The notes: generated by a model not told the origin, from the letters alone. Positions 1-6,103 are shown, counted from the first letter of the stretch. The stretch: DNA of 7,851 nt from Acidobacteriaceae bacterium (GCA_030049955.1 JASIJX010000419.1:1-7851), one strand, 5' to 3'. Numbers and translations: made by a program.

Positions 1-1110
1 CTTTGCATAGCGGCGCGCCAGGTCCGAAAAATCCATGTCGCGGCAGATTTCAATGCCGATTTTGCCCTCGGGCTGCGGGAGTACAGAGAGGCCTGTGCCT
101 GGCGTACTGCGGCTTTCCCACGTGGGAACGAGATGATGTTTGCGGTAGATAGTCTCGATTCCGCCTGTCGCCGAGTAGAGCCGCGCCTCGTTATACAGGC
201 CATGGTCCGTTGGGTGCAGAACGCCGAGAAGCACCTGCACATGCGCATCCCGCGCGGTCTTCTCGAACAATTCATCGACCATGGAAGAGGCAGAATCCGG
301 AATGAGCGCCGACATTTCAGGAAAGATGACGTATTGTGCGCCGCGGGCAGCGAGCGGCTGCACCTGTGCGGCGTACTCCTGCATCAGGGCCATTGTGGTT
401 TGCGCGTCATGAGGGAAAATGTTTTGGCCGGCGTGGGTTTCGACAAGACCCACGAGAACTGAATCGGAGGCTTGAGGCGCGATGTAAAGGCGCAAGAAGC
501 CATAGCAAAGAACACAGGCATAAAACGCAACCAGGGCTGCCGCCATGCGAACGCGGAGCTTTGCCGGCGCCCAGACGAGCGTGGCAATGGCTGCGGGAAA
601 CAGGTTTACGGTGAAACTTATTCCCCAAAGCCCGGTGATCGCCGCGAGCTGGAGAACGGGAAGATTGCTCAGTTGGGTGTAACCGGTGCTGAGATATGTG
701 CCCTGAGAAAGGCTGAAAAGATATTCTGCCGCCACCATGGTCACGGGAAACGCAAGCGCAGCGAGCCAGGGACTACCTTTCCGCAGCAATCCGCGATAGA
801 AGACCACAGCCAGCGCGAACCCAGCCGCCGGAACCAGAACCATGACCAACGATAGCCCCACTGGGAATAGGACGACGTGGCGCAAGTAGCTCCAGTAGTT
901 AAGAGCGGCGAGCGCGTGTGCGGCCAGGGCGACGGTGAAGGCCTGCCAGGCGCGCAATCTGGGAGCCAGCAGAAGAACGGGAAGCGGTGCGAGCCACACC
1001 GGCCACCAGAGACGCTGAAGACCGGATGACACATAGTATGCGCCCGCGGTTAAAACAACTGCGCACAAGATCACCAATGCACGGCGGAGAGAGTCAGCGT
1101 GCGAGTCCAT
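1..1110 (-). CDS. Apolipoprotein N-acyltransferase (Lnt)-like membrane protein with nitrilase domain, partial (C-terminus beyond left edge)
   Basis: The minus strand is open from the ATG at 1110-1108 to the window edge (370 codons, no stop). Residues about 9-212 are strongly hydrophobic, with six or seven probable membrane segments. This includes an Lnt-like stretch around 144-172 (YTQLSN, then LQLAAITGLWGISF). Residues about 217-370 are a carbon-nitrogen hydrolase (nitrilase) domain. The catalytic triad is visible: Glu265 in VIFPEM, Lys324 in YRKHHLVP and Cys356 in IGIEICRDMDF. Glu332, eight residues after the Lys, matches the further essential Glu of Lnt. True Lnt transfers an acyl chain from phospholipid to the N-terminal Cys of lipoproteins in the inner membrane. 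Here the CYE that normally starts at the nucleophile is CRD, so a divergent paralogue with another acceptor is possible. A GGAGG lies 9 bp before the ATG, inside the end of the upstream TetR gene, so expression is probably coupled to that repressor. Family assignment is secure; substrate is inference. Confidence 0.88.
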   Translation of the reverse strand, partial: MDSHADSLRRALVILCAVVLTAGAYYVSSGLQRLWWPVWLAPLPVLLLAPRLRAWQAFTVALAAHALAALNYWSYLRHVVLFPVGLSLVMVLVPAAGFALAVVFYRGLLRKGSPWLAALAFPVTMVAAEYLFSLSQGTYLSTGYTQLSNLPVLQLAAITGLWGISFTVNLFPAAIATLVWAPAKLRVRMAAALVAFYACVLCYGFLRLYIAPQASDSVLVGLVETHAGQNIFPHDAQTTMALMQEYAAQVQPLAARGAQYVIFPEMSALIPDSASSMVDELFEKTARDAHVQVLLGVLHPTDHGLYNEARLYSATGGIETIYRKHHLVPTWESRSTPGTGLSVLPQPEGKIGIEICRDMDFSDLARRYAK

Positions 1111-1678
1111 AGACCAACCTCCGAAAAGAACGGTGAACCAGCTTGCGGAATTCGTCCTCAGGCAAGTGAAAGCGGCCAGCCCGCCAAAGCGTCAGATAGC
1201 CGTGAATGTGAGCCCAAATCTCCATGGCAATCTCCCACTGGTCATCCCGCTTGAGCTTGCCAAGTTTCATCCATGAAGACACGATGTCGGCGGTGATATT
1301 CAGCGTGGGCGAGCGGCGGGCACGAAAGTCATCAGGGAATTGGCGTGCCCCGGGCCTCGGCATCGAAAAGACGTAATCGAAGATGCGGGGATGAGCGAGG
1401 GCGTAATCGATGTAGCCATCCATAATGTGGATCATCGCAGCCTCGAAACTCTGCTCTTCATTCAATTGACCGATAAATTTAACTAGCTGTTCGAATTCGG
1501 AGTCAACCACGGCGTTCAACAAAGCTTCCCGGCTTGGGAAGTGGTGGTAGATGGCCATGGCGGTGATGCCGACTTCTTTGGCCACGCGACGCATGCTTAC
1601 AGCCTGAGGTCCTTCAGCCTCAAGGATGCGAAGCGCAGATTCGTAAATCTGTCTCGAAGTTGTGTTTTGATCTTCCAT
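1094..1678 (-). CDS. TetR/AcrR-family transcriptional repressor
   Basis: This 194-residue protein has the usual length and layout of TetR regulators. Residues 8-54 form the N-terminal DNA-binding domain: the first helix is SRQIYESALRILEAEG, then VSMRRVAKEVGIT, with the recognition helix and following turn in TAMAIYHHFPSREALL (39-54). Residues about 60-194 are an all-helical ligand-binding and dimerisation domain, rich in Trp and aromatic residues (WMKLG, WEIAMEIWAHIHGYLTLWRAGRF). I cannot name its ligand. The ATG at 1678 is chosen because the HTH follows directly, although the Shine-Dalgarno is poor. The gene overlaps the Lnt-like gene by 17 bp and lies first in the same transcript. Two palindromes just upstream are probable operators, so it likely represses itself and the Lnt-like gene until an effector binds. 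Confidence 0.93.
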   Translation of the reverse strand: MEDQNTTSRQIYESALRILEAEGPQAVSMRRVAKEVGITAMAIYHHFPSREALLNAVVDSEFEQLVKFIGQLNEEQSFEAAMIHIMDGYIDYALAHPRIFDYVFSMPRPGARQFPDDFRARRSPTLNITADIVSSWMKLGKLKRDDQWEIAMEIWAHIHGYLTLWRAGRFHLPEDEFRKLVHRSFRRLVYGLAR

Positions 1679-1693
1679 CTATACACCGTATAT
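1679..1693. promoter_or_regulatory. Predicted TetR operator, proximal copy (imperfect inverted repeat)
   Basis: CTATAC-ACC-GTATAT repeats the distal site with one mismatched arm position. It abuts the repressor start codon (1678), so it covers the short leader and would also block early elongation or initiation. Its centre is 24 bp from the centre of the distal site, a little over two helical turns, which could let two dimers bind side by side. Confidence 0.6.
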
Positions 1694-1701
1694 CGCTACT
1701 C

Positions 1702-1730
1702 ACTATACACTGTATAGTTGTGGGCGGCAA
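1702..1730 (-). promoter_or_regulatory. Predicted sigma70-type promoter of the tetR-lnt-like operon
   Basis: Reading the minus strand, TTGCCG at 1730-1725 (4 of 6 to the -35 consensus) is followed after exactly 17 bp by TATAGT at 1707-1702 (5 of 6 to the -10 consensus). Transcription would begin near 1695, giving a leader of about 17 nt before the ATG at 1678. The -10 lies inside the distal operator palindrome, which is the expected geometry for repression. Confidence 0.6.
1703..1717. promoter_or_regulatory. Predicted TetR operator, distal copy (perfect inverted repeat)
   Basis: CTATAC-ACT-GTATAG is a perfect 6-bp inverted repeat with a 3-bp centre. It overlaps the predicted -10 of the repressor's own promoter. 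Short palindromes of this kind, placed next to the repressor gene, are typical TetR-family binding sites. Binding by this particular repressor is inferred from position. Confidence 0.65.
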
Positions 1731-2298
1731 TATGGACGCTCAAATGTTGAGGACAGAGCAAGCACATCGAGCGCGAATTTTCCCCAAGCCCGATCGGATG
1801 GCTATCAGGAAGCGGATGTTAGACAACAAATTCAGAATCAATAACATCTGCAAAGAGTGGGAGGATCCTGCGGTCAAAAAATGCCAAGCGCGCACCATCC
1901 CCGGCGCACCCGAAAATTTTTTTCTGTGTCAGGCAACCAATCCTGCGACCCGCGAATCTCCCTGCTTGAGCAGTTTCATGCCTGTACGTACTCAGTCGGC
2001 GCGGGCCGCAATCGGTCTGCCCTCAAGCGTTGCAACGGGCACTTCGTTCCGGTCAAAACTTTCTATGGGCCGCCCAAACCCACTTCGCGGATCTTAACGG
2101 ACCTTTAAGACTTTGCATCTTACTATGATCAGAACTGAAAGCAGAGACGAAAGAATGAGCTGGAGCGCCAGTCCTGCTCGCACTGCGTGAACCAGGTCAT
2201 ATCTTCCTGTAAGTCAAGGTACTGCTGCAGTGGGCTCAGTGAATGCGAATTCATATTCTTCATATTCATAGTGGATCCATGAGCAGGAGGTTTTTCCC
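1718..2298. other. Long intergenic region, no supported gene
   Basis: About 580 bp separates the divergent TetR operon and the universal stress gene. Open frames here (for example 1732-2097 plus) lack a Shine-Dalgarno, recognisable motifs and coherent hydrophobicity. Visible details are a run of seven T at 1917-1923 followed by GGCAACC at 1932-1938, and a tandem 9-bp repeat at 2250-2267. No -35/-10 pair for the downstream gene stood out. TACTAT at 2121-2126 has no matching -35. Confidence 0.6.
2250..2267 (+). repeat. Tandem 9-bp direct repeat upstream of the usp gene
   Basis: TTCATATTC occurs twice head to tail (2250-2258 and 2259-2267), followed by another ATA-rich step, about 30 bp before the start codon of the universal stress gene. 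It may be part of the 5' leader or a regulator half-site pair, or simple slippage. Confidence 0.6.
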
Positions 2299-3252
2299 AT
2301 GGCACTCGCGCTAAGAAAGAGCTGGACCAGGCCTTCCGCGATCTTGTTCGCCTCGGAAATTCCGCCGAATGAGAACGCGTTTAAGTATGCGCTGGCGCAG
2401 GCACGCCAATTCGATGCCGAGCTGATCCTCTTCCACGCATACGACGCGCTGGTTGTGGCCGAGTCGGAAAACCCGGGAATCCACTATTACGATTACGCGG
2501 CCGCCGAGCACGCGCAGCAACAGCACTTGGAGCCACTGGCCGAGCGTGTGCGCCAGGCGGGCGTGCGCTGCGAAGTTGCTGTGCGGCCTGGCTTGCCGGC
2601 AGACGAGATTCTGGCCTATTGCAGGGAGCGCGAGGTCGATCGCATCGTGATGGGTACGCACTCACCTGGCCCTGCAAGCAAGGTGCTTGTAGGCTCAGTG
2701 GCAGAGGCGGTGCTGCGGCGCGCATGCGCCCCTGTGCATTTTGTGGGGCCGGAAGTGGAAAGCGGCGGTCAGCTCGCAGTACGCGCCGTTCTTTGCGCGG
2801 TAACCATGCATGGTTTCAGTCGCGTGGTGGCAGAGTTTGCGGCGCGACTGGCCGAGCAGCACGATGCGCGGCTTTTGCTGCAGCATGTGATCCGTCCGCA
2901 GCAGCGCGAAGAGGTCCTCGCCGGCCGCTCGCTGGACGATGTAGAAGTGGATCTGCTTTCGCTGGTCCCGGCTGAACTGCAGGAGCGCGTCGACATCCAG
3001 ACAATCGTCGTACCCGGCGACCCGACCGAGGAACTGCTCTACCAGAGCCGTGCGCAGAACGCCGACCTGATCGTGCTCGGCGCGCAGGGCGCATCGGCCT
3101 TCGCCGCCATCACGCGGAACGGCGTGGTCTACAAGACGCTGGCGCACGCGCATTGCCCGGTGATGACGCTCTCGCCGGTGGTGCTCGAGGGATGCGGATC
3201 GAAGAAGGAAAATGGGGATCCCGCCGAAGCCTATATGGCGGGTATTTTCTAG
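2299..3252 (+). CDS. Tandem universal stress protein (two UspA domains)
   Basis: This 317-residue cytoplasmic protein carries two UspA folds in series, about residues 13-149 and 162-293. USPs bind nucleotides or act as stress-survival factors; the tandem form is a common architecture. The signature G-2x-G-9x-G-S/T of ATP-binding USPs is recognisable but imperfect in both halves. In the first (119-133, GTHSPGPASKVLVGS) the second Gly is Ser. In the second (261-276, GAQGASAFAAITRNGV) the final G-S pair is displaced by Asn. Both halves end with the usual cysteine-proline strand (CAPVHFV, CPVMTL). AGGAGG at 2285-2290 sits 8 bp before the ATG and fixes the start. The gene is monocistronic: a strong terminator follows. 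Nucleotide binding is therefore uncertain; the family call is firm. Confidence 0.94.
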   Translation: MALALRKSWTRPSAILFASEIPPNENAFKYALAQARQFDAELILFHAYDALVVAESENPGIHYYDYAAAEHAQQQHLEPLAERVRQAGVRCEVAVRPGLPADEILAYCREREVDRIVMGTHSPGPASKVLVGSVAEAVLRRACAPVHFVGPEVESGGQLAVRAVLCAVTMHGFSRVVAEFAARLAEQHDARLLLQHVIRPQQREEVLAGRSLDDVEVDLLSLVPAELQERVDIQTIVVPGDPTEELLYQSRAQNADLIVLGAQGASAFAAITRNGVVYKTLAHAHCPVMTLSPVVLEGCGSKKENGDPAEAYMAGIF

Positions 3253-3275
3253 ATCCAGACCGTTGCCATAGCCTC

Positions 3276-3308
3276 AAAAGGCGCGCTCTTGTGGAGCGCG
3301 CCTTTTTT
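3276..3308 (+). terminator. Rho-independent terminator after the usp gene
   Basis: GGCGCGCTC (3280-3288) pairs perfectly with GAGCGCGCC (3294-3302) around a 5-nt loop, followed by six T (3303-3308). The AAAA before the stem would extend pairing into the T run, so it could also work on the other strand. Confidence 0.92.
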
Positions 3309-3500
3309 GTCTCTGCGCATTGCAATTTCTCGCGCGAAGGGGTCAAATCACTGCGCCAGTGGTGAACAAATCAAAGGTGATAGCGACAAGAACTGGCCTT
3401 TCCGGCAACCTGCCTTGTCGACAGCGCGTCCAAGCCTTCCGGTACAGTAGGCCGGCAACTAGGGCGACTGGGCCGTGAGAAACGGCGTGGAGGTGGCGGC

Positions 3501-3653
3501 ATGCTGTGGACAATTTTCGTAATCCTTCTCGTTTTGTGGCTGTTAGGACTAGTAACTTCCTACACACTGGGAGGATTCATTCACCTGCTGTTGGTGATTG
3601 CGCTGGTGGTGCTGCTCATCCAGTTGATTACCGGGCGCAGGCCTGTGCTGTGA
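3501..3653 (+). CDS. Small membrane protein, lmo0937 family (DUF5670-like)
   Basis: This is a 50-codon gene, easily missed because of its size. The product starts MLWTIFVILLVLWLLGLVTS, a first membrane helix (about 2-19), then YTLGGFIHLL and a second helix (about 26-44), ending with the short positive tail TGRRPVL. Length, the two helices, the central TLGG-IH motif and the basic end match the lmo0937-family small membrane proteins, often about 50 residues and of unknown molecular function. GGAGG at 3489-3493 lies 7 bp before the ATG. The next gene, 109 bp downstream, is a CsbD-like stress protein, and no terminator is seen between them, so co-transcription is plausible. A stress-linked envelope role is inference from family and neighbourhood. 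Confidence 0.87.
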   Translation: MLWTIFVILLVLWLLGLVTSYTLGGFIHLLLVIALVVLLIQLITGRRPVL

Positions 3654-3762
3654 CGCGGCCTCTCTCGGGCTGCCGGTGGGGATTGAAGACGCCGGAGCCC
3701 CGAAAACTACGAGCAAGGCGACAGGAACGCACGAACTTCCCAACATCCACGGAGGTGGAGCA

Positions 3763-4044
3763 ATGGACAAGGAAAGAGTGAAAGGCATGGCGGACGACGC
3801 GGCGGAACGGGCGAAGCGACAGGCCGGAGAACGGACCGGCGAAGCGAATAAACAAATGGAAGGAGCCGGCCAGCAGGCGAAAGGTAAGGCCGAAAAGGCC
3901 TGGGGCAACGCGAAGGACGCGGCACGTCACGCGAGCCATAACGCCGGCCACCAGGCCGGTCGTGATGATCGTGGCAATCGCGGCACAGGTTCGGGTCCCG
4001 GATTGTCGGGCCCGGGCGCGGAACCCCCTCACAAAACGCACTGA
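3763..4044 (+). CDS. CsbD-like general stress protein
   Basis: This 93-residue, highly charged, Ala/Lys/Glu/Gly-rich protein starts MDKERVKGMADDAAERAKRQ. Residues about 4-56 follow the CsbD pattern of amphipathic repeats (VKGMADDAAERAK, GERTGEANKQMEGAGQQAKG, KAEKAWGNAKDAA). CsbD proteins are induced under general stress in many bacteria; their mechanism is unknown. Residues 57-93 form an extra Gly, His, Asn and Pro-rich tail that looks disordered and is longer than the minimal family. The start at 3763 is preferred to an upstream in-frame ATG at 3676, because GGAGGTGGAG at 3751-3760 lies directly before it and the CsbD homology begins there. A terminator follows 22 bp after the stop. Confidence 0.88.
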   Translation: MDKERVKGMADDAAERAKRQAGERTGEANKQMEGAGQQAKGKAEKAWGNAKDAARHASHNAGHQAGRDDRGNRGTGSGPGLSGPGAEPPHKTH

Positions 4045-4066
4045 ATCTCTCCGCTGCACTAGAAGC

Positions 4067-4101
4067 GCCCTCCGGACGAAGCTCGCCGGAGGGCCTTTTT
4101 T
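4067..4101 (+). terminator. Rho-independent terminator after the csbD-like gene
   Basis: GCCCTCCGG (4067-4075) pairs perfectly with CCGGAGGGC (4086-4094) across a 10-nt loop, followed by C and six T (4096-4101). Confidence 0.92.
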
Positions 4102-4436
4102 GTTGCGTGTATGTGGCCCACAAAGGCCCGGCAAAAGTTGCCGGAATCTCCCTCGCTGCCCTTGCCAAGAAGGGCACCTTCCCCGGAAAACCTGAAGAAT
4201 TTGCTCAAATCACAAAAATATCCGGCTAGAATTCTTGCGAATCCTTCGGCCAGACTTCAAAGGCAGTAAAGATGCGCGTTGCAATAAGATCGCAGGCCGG
4301 AAGGTAACGGGGGCGTGGGGAAAAAAGCAAAACCAAGGTGGCACGCTGTCGCGCCGGCTGGTGCATAACGTCTGCAAACCAGGGGCGAGCTGGGGCAACC
4401 TGCGTCCGAGGCGTACGTACAACAAGAGGAGATTCG
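4102..4436. other. Intergenic region with hairpins, no supported gene
   Basis: No convincing coding frame is present over about 335 bp. Two further perfect hairpins follow the terminator: CCGGCAA-AAG-TTGCCGG (4128-4144) and GCCCTT-GCCAAG-AAGGGC (4158-4175). A possible -10, TAGAAT at 4227-4232, has TTGCTC at 4201-4206 before it, but the 20-bp gap is too long for a confident promoter. The remainder is the leader of the DUF1761-like gene. Confidence 0.55.
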
Positions 4437-4841
4437 ATGCACTCTCAGAATGATTTCGTCCTGCCGGTGTTGGCAGCGGCGCTGATTCAGTGGATCATTG
4501 GCGCGCTTTGGTATGGACTGTTATTCAGGAAGTCCTGGAGAAAACTCGTGGGCGGCACGGCCGAAGCCAACAGCTGGCGCACAGTATTTACCTTGTGCTG
4601 CTCGCTCGTTGCCAGTCTGATGCTGTCGTTTGTGCTGGTAACCGTCCTGCGCCTGGCGGGCTCGGCGACGTTTAATGCGGGCGCTGCATTGGCCGTCATC
4701 TGCTGGCTGGGCTTCATAGCTCTGCCGCTGCTTGTGCAGCACGTGCATGAGCGCCGGCCGGTGAACCTGTTCGCCATCAATGCGGGTTACTGGATGGTCG
4801 CGATGGCTGTTACGGGCGGCATCCTGGCGGCCTGGCGCTAG
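4437..4841 (+). CDS. DUF1761-like four-helix membrane protein
   Basis: This 134-residue integral membrane protein has four predicted helices at about 8-30, 50-72, 81-101 and 111-133. After the first helix comes GALWYGLLFRKSWRKLVG (22-39), the WYG-LF-K-W-KL signature I associate with the DUF1761 family. The size and the final GGILAAWR also suit that family, whose function is unknown. The start at 4437 is chosen over an upstream in-frame ATG at 4338, because AGAGGAGAT at 4425-4433 lies just before it and the upstream residues are not membrane-like. It has its own long leader and does not clearly share a transcript with its neighbours. Confidence 0.82.
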   Translation: MHSQNDFVLPVLAAALIQWIIGALWYGLLFRKSWRKLVGGTAEANSWRTVFTLCCSLVASLMLSFVLVTVLRLAGSATFNAGAALAVICWLGFIALPLLVQHVHERRPVNLFAINAGYWMVAMAVTGGILAAWR

Positions 4842-4964
4842 GAGTGTGACCCGGCCTGCGGCCGCACAGCCAGCGGGGCTCGCGGCACGGCGGCGCAAGG
4901 AAACTGAATGCGCTGCGCTGTTGCTTCAGCCCGGTTGCGGCCAAGTGCCGTTACAATCGAACCC

Positions 4965-5381
4965 ATGACAAAGATCGCGATTTCAACCGGCGGCGCGCCG
5001 GCGCCCATCGGGCCATATTCGCAAGGTGTGCGCTTTGGCAATCTACTCTTCACCGCAGGCCAGACGGGCGTTGACCCAATCACGCAGCAGCCTGTCATCG
5101 GCGGCATCACAGAACAGACCAAGCGCGCCTTCGAGAATCTCAAGGCCATTCTGGAAGAGGGTGGCAGCAGCCTGGACCACGTGGTAAAGGCCACCGTGTT
5201 CCTGAAGAATATGGACGATTTTGCAGCGATGAACGTCGTGTACGACGCCTATCTCGGCATGGGCCGCGGTGGCATCGATCCGCCGGCGCGCACAACCGTG
5301 GAGGTTTCACGTCTGCCCAAAAACGTGCTGGTTGAGATTGAGGTCATTGCCGAAGTGACTCCGGCTGCGCTGGAGGTTTGA
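4965..5381 (+). CDS. ridA: RidA family reactive enamine/imine deaminase
   Basis: This 138-residue protein is of typical YjgF/YER057c/UK114 length. RidA hydrolyses reactive enamine/imine intermediates such as those from 2-aminoacrylate, protecting PLP enzymes; it acts as a cytoplasmic trimer. Motifs in order: APIGPYSQGV (13-22, with the active-site Tyr18), FTAGQTGVDP (29-38), VVKATVFLKNMDDF (73-86), PARTTVEVSRLP (107-118) with the substrate-carboxylate Arg109, and VEIEVIAE (123-130) with Glu124. The Cys two residues after the Arg in E. coli RidA is Thr111 here, a common variation. The start at 4965 matches the family N-terminus. An in-frame ATG at 4908 would add 19 unrelated residues. No Shine-Dalgarno is visible, while TACAAT at 4952-4957 sits only 7 nt before the ATG, so a leaderless message is possible. 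Confidence 0.95.
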   Translation: MTKIAISTGGAPAPIGPYSQGVRFGNLLFTAGQTGVDPITQQPVIGGITEQTKRAFENLKAILEEGGSSLDHVVKATVFLKNMDDFAAMNVVYDAYLGMGRGGIDPPARTTVEVSRLPKNVLVEIEVIAEVTPAALEV

Positions 5382-5471
5382 CGCGCGAAAGCTGTTGGCC
5401 CGCCGCCATGGATAGCTGCCGGTCCCGCTCAAGCTGTCACTTGGGCGCTGTCGTCTTCTCCGGGCAACGGC

Positions 5472-5494
5472 GACCCTCGCAAAAATGCGAGGTC
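5472..5494 (+). other. Hairpin in the ridA-msrB intergenic region
   Basis: CTCGCA (5476-5481) pairs with TGCGAG (5486-5491) around AAAA, and the stem extends outward through C5475-G5492, A5473-T5493 and G5472-C5494 with a single bulged C. No T run follows, so it is not a standard terminator. It could be a leader structure of msrB or a 3' end stabiliser of ridA. Confidence 0.5.
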
Positions 5495-5574
5495 ACAGCA
5501 ACCCTGGTTTTGCATTAGACTGTTTGCTGCCATTAGGCCGGGACTTTTTGCGCCGGCTTTTCCCCGGGGGTCCA

Positions 5575-5979
5575 ATGAACGAAACGACAGAGAAGCTGCT
5601 CTGCAGCGACGCGGAGTGGCGTGATCGGCTGACGCCGGAACAGTATCGCGTGCTGCGCGAGAAGGGCACGGAGCGGCCTTTTACCGGCGCGCTTACCGAG
5701 AACCACGACACCGGCAACTACCACTGCGCAGGCTGCGGAGCGCTCCTGTTTTTGAGCGGAGCCAAGTTCGACTCGGGCTGCGGCTGGCCAAGCTTCGTGA
5801 TCCCGGCCGAATCCAGCGCCGTCGAAGAGCACGAGGATCTGAGCTACGGTATGCGCCGCATTGAGGTGACCTGCGCCCGTTGCGGCGGGCATCTGGGCCA
5901 CGTCTTTCCCGACGGCCCGGCTCCAACCGGCCTGCGCTACTGCATCAACTCCGCTTCGCTGGATTTCAAGAAAAGCTAG
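5575..5979 (+). CDS. msrB: Peptide-methionine (R)-S-oxide reductase MsrB
   Basis: This 134-residue stand-alone MsrB reduces the R-epimer of methionine sulfoxide in proteins, using thioredoxin as reductant. The structural zinc site is complete: Cys51/Cys54 (CAGC) and Cys100/Cys103 (CARC). The catalytic Cys123 lies in [11 protein letters not shown]. Cys69 in DSGCGWPSF is at the position used as resolving cysteine in many MsrBs. The active-site histidines are in [12 protein letters not shown] (104-115). No signal peptide is seen, so the enzyme is cytoplasmic. The start at 5575 fits the family N-terminus (an Asp-rich, Trp-containing helix then [15 protein letters not shown]) and has a G-rich stretch (GGGGGT, 5566-5571) just before it. 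An in-frame ATG at 5485 would add 30 atypical residues. It lies 193 bp after ridA and probably has its own promoter. Confidence 0.96.
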   Translation: MNETTEKLLCSDAEWRDRLTPEQYRVLREKGTERPFTGALTENHDTGNYHCAGCGALLFLSGAKFDSGCGWPSFVIPAESSAVEEHEDLSYGMRRIEVTCARCGGHLGHVFPDGPAPTGLRYCINSASLDFKKS

Positions 5980-6053
5980 AAAACAAGCTGCACAGTACGT
6001 GAAGCCTTGCGTAAAAACCAAGCTGCAGAATCGAATAGATATCCGCACTGACG

Positions 6054-6101
6054 GCCGGAATGCCCCAGAGCTTTCCGGCTTAGAGAGCGCTCCGGTTTTT
6101 T
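6054..6101 (+). terminator. Possible terminator after msrB
   Basis: GCCGGAA (6054-6060) pairs with TTCCGGC (6073-6079) around a 12-nt loop. A run of six T (6096-6101) lies 16 nt later instead of directly after the stem, so this is a weak or non-canonical terminator. It lies 75 bp after the msrB stop. Confidence 0.4.
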
Positions 6102-6103
6102 GA

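Noticed and set aside
741..1034. Minus-strand open frame of 97 codons
   Set aside because: It is an alternative frame of the Lnt-like gene, which is open over the whole of 1-1110 in its own frame and carries the catalytic motifs.
1660..2097. Plus-strand open frame of 145 codons overlapping the tetR start
   Set aside because: It crosses the repressor promoter and operators, has no Shine-Dalgarno at 1660 or at the internal ATG 1732, and its product shows no recognisable motif or coherent composition.
2695..3153. Antisense open frame of 152 codons within the usp gene
   Set aside because: It lies wholly inside a well-supported gene on the other strand; high GC makes antisense frames long. No ribosome binding site or family motif was seen.
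3415..3448. Possible promoter for the small membrane protein (TCGACA and TACAGT)
   Set aside because: The spacing is about 19 bp and the -10 matches only 4 of 6, too weak to annotate.
3628..4134. Antisense open frames of 156-168 codons over the csbD-like gene
   Set aside because: They run through the terminator and oppose the CsbD pattern and its strong ribosome binding site on the plus strand.
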